DNA of 23,725 nt from Phascolarctobacterium sp. GTDB lineage: Bacteria; Bacillota; Negativicutes; Acidaminococcales; Acidaminococcaceae. Under the pieces are notes generated by a model. That model saw nothing but the letters and a program-made list of their open reading frames with translations. It had not been told where the DNA came from and made no database searches. Position numbers and translations under genes: made by a program. Each line of letters begins with the position of its first letter. Position 1 is the first letter of the stretch. Below, one piece after another: positions 17,302 through 23,725 of this stretch. The stretch spans positions 1 to 23,725 of the forward strand of contig SFCN01000030.1 in NCBI GenBank assembly GCA_004558595.1. Reading direction: 5' to 3'.

Positions 17302-17328
17302 AAATTCGCCGCAGCTGCGACGGAATTT
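17302..17328 (-). other. Hairpin after argS
   Basis: Outer arms AAATTC/GAATTT and inner CGCAG/CTGCG with a small internal loop, starting seven bases after the argS stop. An AT-rich ATATAATTTAATATT follows on the minus strand instead of a U run, so it may be a weak terminator, processing site or stability element. Confidence 0.45.
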
Positions 17329-17334
17329 CTTAGC

Positions 17335-19059
17335 TTACATTCTTTCCGGAGCGGAAACGCCCAGAATACCCAAAGCGTGACGAATGGTGTGTCCCACTGC
17401 CTTCACCAAAGCGATGCGGGCTTGCTGTAATTCAGTCTCTACGCCCAAAATACGGCATTGGTTATAGAAGGAATGGAAAAGTCCTGCCAGCTCATAAGCA
17501 TAGGTGGCAACGCTGTGTACAGCGCGCTCACGAGCTGCTCTAGCGATCAGTTCAGGATACTCGCCCAGCTTTTTAATCAGAGCCAGCTCCTCCGAAGTCT
17601 CCAGTACACCTAGGTTCAGCTTATCCAAAGCCACTGCCTCGATGCCTGCCTCAGCCAGTTGACGGCCAATGCTGGAAATACGAGCATGAGCATATTGGAT
17701 ATAGTAAACAGGGTTTTCGTTGGATTTTTCGGTAGCCAGCGTCATATCAAAGTCTAATTGGCTATCCAAAGAGCGCATGCAGAAGAAATAGCGAGCGGCA
17801 TCAGTGCCAACCTCGTCCATCAGCTCACGCAAAGTAATGGTCTCGCCGGTACGCTTGGACAGCTTTACAATGTCGCCATTGCGATAGAGACGCACCATTT
17901 GCAGCAGCATAATCTCAAGATTATTAGCGTCAAAGCCCAGCGCATTTACCGCCGCCTTCACACGGGCAATATAGCCATGGTGGTCTGCGCCCCACAGATT
18001 AATAACGCGAGCAAAGCCACGCTCAAATTTATTGCGATGGTAGGCGATATCCGCAGCGAAATAGGTGGGCACACCATTATCACGAATGACAACGCGATCC
18101 TTATCATCGCCCTGAGCAGTGGAGTTTAACCACAGGGCACCGCCCTGCTCGTAAATATAGCCTCTCTCCTGCAGGAAGTCCACAGCCTCACGAATCTTAT
18201 TGGCCTCGTGCAAGGATTTTTCGCTAAACCATACATCGAAAGTTACGCCAAAGGCCTCCAAATCCTCCTTGAGCCCTGCCAGCTTTTCTTTATAGGCGAT
18301 GTCCAAGAATTTAGCGAGACGCTCTTTTTCATCCAGAGCGACAAATTCCTTGCCATAGATGCGAATAATACGCTGAGCAGTCTCAATAATATCATAGCCA
18401 TGATAGCCGTTTTCCGGGAAGGGAATGCCAGTAGGCATTTCGTCCAATTGCTTCACAGTTAAATCGGCAGGTACACCGCCCATTTCCTCCAGCTTCAAAA
18501 GCTGCAGATAACGAGCATTAACAGAGGCCGCCAAGTTGTTCATTTGATTGCCCGCATCATTAATATAGTACTCGCTTTCCACATCATAGCCAGCTGCGCG
18601 AAGCAGGTTCACCATAGCGCTGCCCACAGCAGCGCCACGGGCATGGCCAATGTGCAGCGGTCCGGTAGGATTGGCGCTTACATACTCAACCTGAACGCGG
18701 CCTAAATCATTAGCGGGCAAATTACCATAAGCCTCGCCAGCAGCCAAAATATTGGCCAGCAAATCAGCGGTCCAGTTTTGCTTCAAATAGAAATTGATAA
18801 AGCCGGGACCGGCAATCTCCATTCTATCTACGGAAGGACAATCCAAATTATCTACCACGGCTTGAGCGATTTGACGGGGCGCGCAGCGCAGGCTGCGGGC
18901 AGATTGCATAGCGAAATTGGTAGCAAAATCACCAAACTCCTTCTGCGGCGGAACCTCCAGCATAACCTCCGGTAACACGCCTTGCTTCAAAGAGCCCTTA
19001 TCGATCGCTTTTTGAGCTGCCTCCTTAATGGCAGCTGCTAAAATATCCTTTATATCCAA
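17335..19059 (-). CDS. argS: Arginyl-tRNA synthetase
   Basis: Class I synthetase that charges tRNA-Arg. The N-terminal additional domain (about 1-110) contains FGDFATNFAM and GPGFINFYL. The catalytic core has SANPTGPLHIGHARG (128-142, HIGH box) and KLSKRTG (399-405, the KMSKS equivalent). The C-terminal anticodon domain ends HALGILGVSAPERM. The length of 574 aa is normal. The start is TTG (19059-19057) with AAGGAGAG upstream; no ATG lies near. It follows DUF1846 by 29 bases and is probably read from the promoter at 21123-21151. ywiB-argS adjacency is known from B. subtilis; here DUF1846 is between them. Confidence 0.97.
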   Translation of the reverse strand: MDIKDILAAAIKEAAQKAIDKGSLKQGVLPEVMLEVPPQKEFGDFATNFAMQSARSLRCAPRQIAQAVVDNLDCPSVDRMEIAGPGFINFYLKQNWTADLLANILAAGEAYGNLPANDLGRVQVEYVSANPTGPLHIGHARGAAVGSAMVNLLRAAGYDVESEYYINDAGNQMNNLAASVNARYLQLLKLEEMGGVPADLTVKQLDEMPTGIPFPENGYHGYDIIETAQRIIRIYGKEFVALDEKERLAKFLDIAYKEKLAGLKEDLEAFGVTFDVWFSEKSLHEANKIREAVDFLQERGYIYEQGGALWLNSTAQGDDKDRVVIRDNGVPTYFAADIAYHRNKFERGFARVINLWGADHHGYIARVKAAVNALGFDANNLEIMLLQMVRLYRNGDIVKLSKRTGETITLRELMDEVGTDAARYFFCMRSLDSQLDFDMTLATEKSNENPVYYIQYAHARISSIGRQLAEAGIEAVALDKLNLGVLETSEELALIKKLGEYPELIARAARERAVHSVATYAYELAGLFHSFYNQCRILGVETELQQARIALVKAVGHTIRHALGILGVSAPERM

Positions 19060-19088
19060 AAAAATCTCTCCTTGCTATATAATCTTGC

Positions 19089-20555
19089 TTACATGGTCTC
19101 GTAAACAGGGTCGTTAGTCAATTCAATGCCCAGCTTCTTAAAGATTTTAAAATCTCCCTCCGTCAGCATAACAGTGGAATGAGCTTGGCAGCCCTTCAGC
19201 TTAGGCAGCTGGTCCAGCGCTAGCTTGGCCAAGCTATCCGTCGCAGCGCACATGGATAAAGCGATGAGCACCTCATCCATATGCAGGCGGGGATTTTTAC
19301 TACCCAAGAATCTTGTTTTCAGGCCCTGAATAGGATTGATGTAAGTGGGAGAAATCAAATGCATTTCATCCGCGATTTTTCCCAAGGCCTTAATGCCATT
19401 TAATAAAACAGCGCTGGCAGGCCCCAGCAAATCAGTGGTCTTGCCGGTAACAATACTGCCGTCATGCAACTCTAGAGCGATAACAGCGCACTGACGCTCC
19501 TCCGCCACCTGCTTCGCTACCGTAACCACACGGCGGTCATTGATGCTGACCTTGGCCTGCTTCATCAGGAGCTCCTGAGTATAAACCTCCTGCTTAGTAG
19601 CCTCATCCTTCACCATGCGGTTCCAGGATTGGTAGTAACGACGAATAATCTCCTGACGGGAAGCCTCGCAGCAGGCTTCGTCATCACAAATGCAATTGCC
19701 CGCCATATTTACGCCCATATCCGTGGGAGATTTATAGGGACAGTAGCCATAAATACCTTCAAAAATGGCTGCCAAAACGGGATAAATTTCCACATCCCGA
19801 TTATAGTTAACAGTGGTCACACCATAGGCCTCCAAATGGAAGGGGTCAATCATATTCACATCCTGCAAATCCGCTGTAGCAGCCTCATAGGCCATATTCA
19901 CAGGATGCTTTAGGGGTAAATTCCAAATGGGGAAGGTTTCAAATTTAGCGTAACCTGCCTTAATGCCACGCTTATTTTCATGATAGAGCTGGGATAAGCA
20001 AGTAGCCATTTTGCCACTGCCCGGCCCGGGAGCGGTAACAACCACCAAAGGTCGCGTGGTTTTTACATAATCATTCTTACCATAGCCCTCATCGCTGACA
20101 ATATGCTCCACATTATGAGGATAGCCCTCAATAGGATAATGATAATATACCTTAACGTCCAAGGCCTCCAGCTTCTTTTTAAAGCTTTCAATGGATTTTT
20201 GGCCCTTGTATTGGGTAATGACCACACTGCTCACATACAGACCCTTGGAGCGGTACACCTTCACCAAACGCAGCACATCCAGATCATAGGTAAGCCCTAA
20301 ATCATGACGCATTTTATTATTCTCAATATCAGCAGCGTTGATGGAAATAATCATTTCCGCCTGATCTGCCAGCTGCAAAAGCATTTGCAGCTTACTGTCG
20401 GGAGCAAAGCCCGGAAGCACTCTCGAAGCGTGGAAGTCATCGAAAAGCTTGCCACCGAATTCCAGATAGAGCTTATCGCCAAACTTACTAATACGCTCCC
20501 TGATGTGCTCAGATTGCATAGTCAAATACTTTTGATTATCAAAGCCTATTCTCAT
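19089..20555 (-). CDS. DUF1846 family protein
   Basis: Conserved cytosolic protein of 488 aa whose molecular function I do not know; the DUF1846 assignment is from overall sequence style (MRIGFDNQKYL start, EFGGKLFDDFHASRVLPGF). VTAPGPGSGKMATCLSQLYH (173-192) looks like a nucleotide-binding glycine loop. A cysteine cluster, C288, C290, C295 and C296 in GNCICDDEACC, could bind a metal or metal cluster; that is inference. No membrane segment or signal peptide is seen. The ATG at 20555 follows GAGGGAAATTAG, which includes the stop of the preceding gene, so the two are translationally coupled; the frame could begin five codons earlier, inside that gene. argS follows 29 bases later. Confidence 0.88.
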   Translation of the reverse strand: MRIGFDNQKYLTMQSEHIRERISKFGDKLYLEFGGKLFDDFHASRVLPGFAPDSKLQMLLQLADQAEMIISINAADIENNKMRHDLGLTYDLDVLRLVKVYRSKGLYVSSVVITQYKGQKSIESFKKKLEALDVKVYYHYPIEGYPHNVEHIVSDEGYGKNDYVKTTRPLVVVTAPGPGSGKMATCLSQLYHENKRGIKAGYAKFETFPIWNLPLKHPVNMAYEAATADLQDVNMIDPFHLEAYGVTTVNYNRDVEIYPVLAAIFEGIYGYCPYKSPTDMGVNMAGNCICDDEACCEASRQEIIRRYYQSWNRMVKDEATKQEVYTQELLMKQAKVSINDRRVVTVAKQVAEERQCAVIALELHDGSIVTGKTTDLLGPASAVLLNGIKALGKIADEMHLISPTYINPIQGLKTRFLGSKNPRLHMDEVLIALSMCAATDSLAKLALDQLPKLKGCQAHSTVMLTEGDFKIFKKLGIELTNDPVYETM

Positions 20556-20556
20556 A

Positions 20557-20976
20557 CTAATTTCCCTCAATTTCGATTAAAAGCTTCATTTCGCCATAGG
20601 GTGTATCCCCATGGTATAGGGTATATTCTATTTCCAAATGCCATTTTCCCTTACGGAAATAGGTATATAAATAGCGTGTGTGAGTCAGGAGAGGAATTTC
20701 CATATAAGGAGTACGATAAACGCTTTTATCCTTGTAATCCTGCAAAAACTCCTGCCTGTGGTCCACCGTTCCGCTACGCATAATGATGACGCGATTTTGG
20801 TCCCACTTAAGCGTGGTCTTCGTACCCTCCAAGCCCGACTGAGCATCCTCGTGATACATCACGTAATACTTACCGCTCCGCTCGGTCATGGTTCCGGTAT
20901 ACCTTTGCTCAGTGGTCTGACTCTCACCGGAATCATCCTTAATCATACTAAAAATACGAATCTTAACCGGTTCCAT
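20557..20976 (-). CDS. DUF1934 (YwiB-like) small beta-barrel protein
   Basis: Protein of 139 aa rich in alternating beta-strand segments such as VKIRIFSMIKD, GKYYVMYHED and KWHLEIEYTLYHG, with no signal peptide. Its size, its ending (GEMKLLIEIEGN) and its place upstream of argS match B. subtilis YwiB, a calycin-like DUF1934 protein of unknown function. GGAG lies seven bases before the ATG. It is the first gene of a probable six-gene minus-strand operon, read from the consensus-like promoter at 21123-21151 with a leader of about 140 bases. Its last codon is one base from the DUF1846 start. Confidence 0.85.
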   Translation of the reverse strand: MEPVKIRIFSMIKDDSGESQTTEQRYTGTMTERSGKYYVMYHEDAQSGLEGTKTTLKWDQNRVIIMRSGTVDHRQEFLQDYKDKSVYRTPYMEIPLLTHTRYLYTYFRKGKWHLEIEYTLYHGDTPYGEMKLLIEIEGN

Positions 20977-21122
20977 TGTACTTCTCCGTAAACACGACTA
21001 GAGCCTGCCCCTTTTCGCCAAAGAAAATCATTTTATGATCGAAAGGTCGCAAGCCCTACAAGATTTTTGTCAATCTAATGCCACCGAAAACTGCACTAAA
21101 AAAGACCTCCATATTCTTCCAT

Positions 21123-21151
21123 ATTATATAACAGGCGCCAAATTGCGTCAA
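21123..21151 (-). promoter_or_regulatory. Promoter of the DUF1934-DUF1846-argS-pyrG operon
   Basis: Minus-strand TTGACG (21151-21146), a 17-base spacer and a perfect TATAAT (21128-21123). The start point near 21116 gives a leader of about 140 bases. That leader has a weak ATCAT-AAA-ATGAT hairpin followed by TTTTCTTT, but no recognised riboswitch. Confidence 0.75.
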
Positions 21152-21162
21152 GAAAAGTCGTA

Positions 21163-21193
21163 AATTCAGTTTTGCAACTTGTTTTTCTGAATT
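21163..21193. repeat. Inverted repeat between divergent promoters (possible operator)
   Basis: AATTCAG (21163-21169) and CTGAATT (21187-21193) are exact inverted copies, 17 bases apart. They lie 11 bases from the -35 box of the minus operon and 15 bases from the -35 box of putP. Half-sites in this position could bind one regulator controlling both directions. Confidence 0.4.
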
Positions 21194-21208
21194 CTTATAC
21201 ATTTTCTC

Positions 21209-21237
21209 TTGTTTTCATACGTTGAAAAAGATATAAT
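21209..21237 (+). promoter_or_regulatory. putP promoter
   Basis: TTGTTT (21209-21214), a 17-base spacer and a perfect TATAAT (21232-21237). The start point near 21244 fits initiation at 21269 and argues against an upstream start at 21209. Confidence 0.7.
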
Positions 21238-21268
21238 GTTATCATCTATTATTTGGAGGGGATGTCCT

Positions 21269-22720
21269 ATGAATTATACTGAGATTTTCGTCTTTGTGAT
21301 TTACCTCGCCTGCATGATTGGTGTTGGCGTGTGGTTCTTCATTAAGGATAAAAATGGTGGTGAAAAAACTTATTTCCTAGGTGGCCGTGAAATGGGCCCT
21401 TGGGTAACCGGTCTCAGCGCCGGCGCTTCTGACATGAGCGCATGGGTTTTGATGGGTTTACCTGCTTCCGTTTATGCTCTGGGCTTGGGCCAAATGTGGA
21501 TTGGTGTTGGTCTATTGCTTGGCTACACCTTAAGCTGGCTTTTTGAAGCTCCTCGTCTGCGCTCCTTCTCCATTGTGGCCAAGGACTCCATCACCGTGCC
21601 GCAATTCTTGACTAATCGCTTTTTATCCCAATCCCGCCTGCTGCAAATGCTTTGCGCCGTAGTTTTCCTCATCGCCTATACCATTTATGCTGCCTCCAGC
21701 ATCAAGGCCTGCGGCACTTTGTTCAACACTGTAATCGGCATTGACGCGACCATAGCTATGTATTTAGCAGCTGTTATCATCGTCAGCTACACCTTTTTGG
21801 GTGGCTTTTCCGCTGTTTGCTGGACCGACTTTTTCCAAGGTCTGATTATGCTGGGCGCCCTATTGGTAGCGCCGCTTTTCGCAGCTTCCTTTATTAATCC
21901 TGCTACTGCTGCAGAAATCCCTGTCAACTACTGGAATCCCTACGCTGATTGGCGCGACATCGTTTCCGGTATGGCTTGGGGCTTAGGCTATTTCGGTATG
22001 CCCCATATTATTATCCGCTTCATGTCCTTAGGCAAGCAAAAAGATATGGGTAAATCCGCAGCCATCGGCATCTGCTGGACCACCTTGATTCTGCTCTTCG
22101 CCGTTTTGGTAGGCGTTATCGGTCGTATGTTCCTGGGCTTTGACGAGACTATTAGTAAGAACTCCTTGGTATTCATCGCCATGGTTCGCCAAATCTTCCC
22201 GGCTTTGATTTCCGGCATTCTCCTTTCTGCAGTGCTGGCAGCATCCATGAGTACTGCGGACAGCCAGCTCTTGGCCGCCGCTTCATCCTTTGCCAGCGAC
22301 GTTTATAAGCCCTTATTCCGCAACGACAAGGCCTCCGATAAGGAAATGCTCTGGGCCGGTCGCTTTGTAGTGCTGGCAATTTCTCTTACCGCTCTGTATT
22401 TGGCTGCTAACCCCAACGCAGGCTCCATTATGGCATTGGTATCCAATGCCTGGGGTGTTTTCGGCGCTGCCTTCGGTCCTGCTATTTTACTGAGCCTCTT
22501 CTGGCGTCGCTTCACCTTCCAAGGCGCTGTTGTAGCCATTATAGTTGGCGCTGTGGTCGACATCGGCTGGTTCACCTTCTTATCCTCCACCGGCATTTAC
22601 GAGCTGCTGCCCGGCTTTGTTGCCAGCCTCATCGCCGGTATCATCGCCGCTCTCATGAGCCCTGCTCCCAGTGCAGAAGTTAACGCTCTGTATGATGAGG
22701 CGCTGAAGTTCGAGGATTAA
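21269..22720 (+). CDS. putP: Sodium/proline symporter PutP
   Basis: Imports proline with Na+ across the inner membrane (SSS family). I chose the ATG at 21269, preceded by GGAGG nine bases earlier and downstream of the promoter; the frame opens 20 codons earlier, but that part overlaps the promoter. The protein is 483 aa with about 13 membrane segments. Arg40, Asp55 and Ser57 fall at the same numbers as the Na+- and proline-site residues of E. coli PutP, within GGREMGPWV and SAGASDMSAW. LAASMSTADSQLL (323-335) holds the second Ser-Thr sodium ligands. It is the only intact plus-strand gene, monocistronic, with a strong terminator. Proline specificity is inferred from these residues. Confidence 0.94.
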   Translation: MNYTEIFVFVIYLACMIGVGVWFFIKDKNGGEKTYFLGGREMGPWVTGLSAGASDMSAWVLMGLPASVYALGLGQMWIGVGLLLGYTLSWLFEAPRLRSFSIVAKDSITVPQFLTNRFLSQSRLLQMLCAVVFLIAYTIYAASSIKACGTLFNTVIGIDATIAMYLAAVIIVSYTFLGGFSAVCWTDFFQGLIMLGALLVAPLFAASFINPATAAEIPVNYWNPYADWRDIVSGMAWGLGYFGMPHIIIRFMSLGKQKDMGKSAAIGICWTTLILLFAVLVGVIGRMFLGFDETISKNSLVFIAMVRQIFPALISGILLSAVLAASMSTADSQLLAAASSFASDVYKPLFRNDKASDKEMLWAGRFVVLAISLTALYLAANPNAGSIMALVSNAWGVFGAAFGPAILLSLFWRRFTFQGAVVAIIVGAVVDIGWFTFLSSTGIYELLPGFVASLIAGIIAALMSPAPSAEVNALYDEALKFED

Positions 22721-22790
22721 ATACAAGCTTTAGCTTTATCATCGATGTCGCCATGCCGCGACTACTCTATTGATTTTAAACATACACAAA

Positions 22791-22828
22791 AACTGGTATC
22801 AGCCTTAGGCCGATACCAGTTCTTTTTT
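22791..22828 (+). terminator. putP terminator (probably bidirectional)
   Basis: Stem AACTGGTATC (22791-22800) / GATACCAGTT (22812-22821), extended inward by GCC/GGC, then CTTTTTTAT. On the minus strand the same stem is followed by TTTG, so it may also serve the broken gene that ends at 22837. Confidence 0.85.
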
Positions 22829-22836
22829 ATATCATT

Positions 22837-23458
22837 TTAAAAGAAGCATCTCATATGAGGATTCTCCTTTGCCAAAAGCTTACGCAGCAGTGGGAAATCC
22901 CTATCTACAAAGTTAAGCATCGTATACTTATTGTGCAAATAAGTAATAAACTCTTGCAAATGCCGACAGTTGACAAACACGCCCTCGTGAACCAGATGCT
23001 CTCTTATAATCGAAGCCGTAGGATAGGGGAATCTGCATACGATACTGCATGCTCACAAAAAGGCGTGTATAGGTAAGCAAATTACGCAGCTCCTGATTTA
23101 CAGGATGGATAACGCTACCGGATTTCAGCTTAGGCTGATCGTCCTTGAACACACTCCATTTCAACGGAACTGGCAGCTGCCAACGCTTTAACAGGTCCAT
23201 AGCCATAGCCGGTTTAAAAACAGGATAAAGTGGAAGACCGTTGCGCTTATTTCTCACTACAAGCATAATGCCCTCATCACCAATGAGCTTCCCCATGTTA
23301 GCCCAACCGTACACCTTCTGACCGGGCGCATAGACATCGTAAGCGTGAGGAAAAACATCATAGTACTGAATGATGCTGAGGCGTGCTTCATCATTAGCAC
23401 AGAAATAACGCATGAATAAGTTAATCTCCCTATGATAATCGATCACGTTACCTTGCAT
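22837..23458 (-). pseudogene. Unrecognised protein gene interrupted by a +1 frameshift
   Basis: I do not recognise this protein. As the DNA stands, translation from the ATG at 23458 (AAGGAG 11 bases upstream) gives 176 aa and stops at 22928. After about residue 142, at the C run on the minus strand (GGGG at 23026-23029 on plus), the neighbouring frame continues far more naturally: IREHLVHEGVFVNCRHLQEF, then a further stretch ending NPHMRCFF and TAA at 22837. Removing one C joins the frames as MQIPYPTASIIREHL and gives 206 aa, and the stop then falls next to the terminator. The protein is soluble-looking, with conserved-style aromatics (GQKVYGWANMGKLIGDEGIM) and no signal or membrane segment. 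It may be a true pseudogene, a sequencing error or a frameshifting gene. Confidence 0.6.
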
Positions 23459-23562
23459 AGCAAATTCATCTCCTTATTTCATAACAACTTCTTAACAAAG
23501 GCTTTCCATGAGTAAAAGCTTCTCTGATTCCCCTTTTACTCTAGCTAAACATGCCTTTCCTC

Positions 23563-23586
23563 AGCTATAGCTTAAACTATATAGTT
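23563..23586. repeat. Two adjacent short palindromes in an otherwise empty spacer
   Basis: AGCTATAGCT (23563-23572) and AACTATATAGTT (23575-23586) are each exact palindromes, two bases apart, in the 186-base gap 23459-23644. The gap also has TTGACT on the minus strand, but no convincing -10 box; I see nothing else in it. Confidence 0.35.
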
Positions 23587-23644
23587 ACTTTACAGTCAAG
23601 TGGTTATTGGGAAAATTAGGTATAATTTGAATATTGCAAAATGC

Positions 23645-23725
23645 TTATTTAGCCTTAATACGCACCGGAGCCTGCAACAAGCAGTAATCCATATTCTGCT
23701 GCCCCTTGTAAAAGGTAGTATACAA
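23645..23725 (-). CDS. C-terminal end of an unidentified gene (partial)
   Basis: From the right edge on the minus strand 26 codons run open to a TAA at 23647-23645, ending QQNMDYCLLQAPVRIKAK. The frame, stop position and lysine-rich end look like a real C-terminus, but the stretch is too short to identify or prove. No terminator hairpin is visible after it. Confidence 0.4.
   Translation of the reverse strand: MYTTFYKGQQNMDYCLLQAPVRIKAK

Noticed and set aside
20977..21122. Riboswitch or T-box in the leader before DUF1934/argS
   Set aside because: Only a weak AT-rich hairpin is visible; there is no T-box consensus and no strong terminator/antiterminator pair.

Overview
This window looks like a chromosomal segment of a low-to-mid GC Firmicute, most likely a non-sporulating member of the Negativicutes. 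An Acidaminococcaceae / Phascolarctobacterium-like organism is my best guess. That guess rests on protein style, strong AGGAGG ribosome sites and gene order, not on a database search. Almost everything is core housekeeping on the minus strand. No rRNA, tRNA, CRISPR array, insertion sequence or phage gene is recognisable.

Layout, in minus-strand transcription order (right to left). The right edge holds the last 26 codons of an unknown gene and an unrecognised gene (22837-23458) broken by one extra base in a C run. A lone plus-strand gene, putP (Na+/proline symporter), follows. It faces a divergent minus-strand operon across a 292-bp spacer with two good sigma-A promoters and an inverted repeat between them. 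The operon runs DUF1934 (ywiB-like), DUF1846, argS, pyrG, sppA and a YIP1-family membrane protein. glpX (class II fructose-bisphosphatase) has its own promoter. Then comes mfd, and after a 296-bp structured spacer a SpoVB/YabM/MurJ-like flippase and mazG. Next are HU, a FtsB/DivIC septum protein, an S1-domain YabR-like protein, tilS, hpt and ftsH. The left edge is a truncated DASS-family carboxylate transporter.

Two gene orders known from Bacillus subtilis are joined here: ywiB-argS with the pyrG/glpX neighbourhood, and mfd-yabM-yabN(mazG)-divIC-yabR-tilS-hprT-ftsH. The sporulation genes found in the second block in B. subtilis (spoVT, yabP, yabQ, spoIIE) are absent. The S4-domain yabO/rqcP is also not seen, and an HU gene sits at that place. 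Promoters and hairpin terminators split the second block into units for HU-divIC, yabR(-tilS-hpt) and ftsH.

The least explained DNA is the 9329-9581 spacer. Its two ends are imperfect inverted repeats, several nested stems lie inside it, one arm contains the mfd stop codon and the other supplies a good -35 box for the next operon. It could be an unrecognised structured RNA or a small non-autonomous mobile element. I cannot tell which from one copy. I found no clear novel multi-gene system; most of the window is ordinary core genome.
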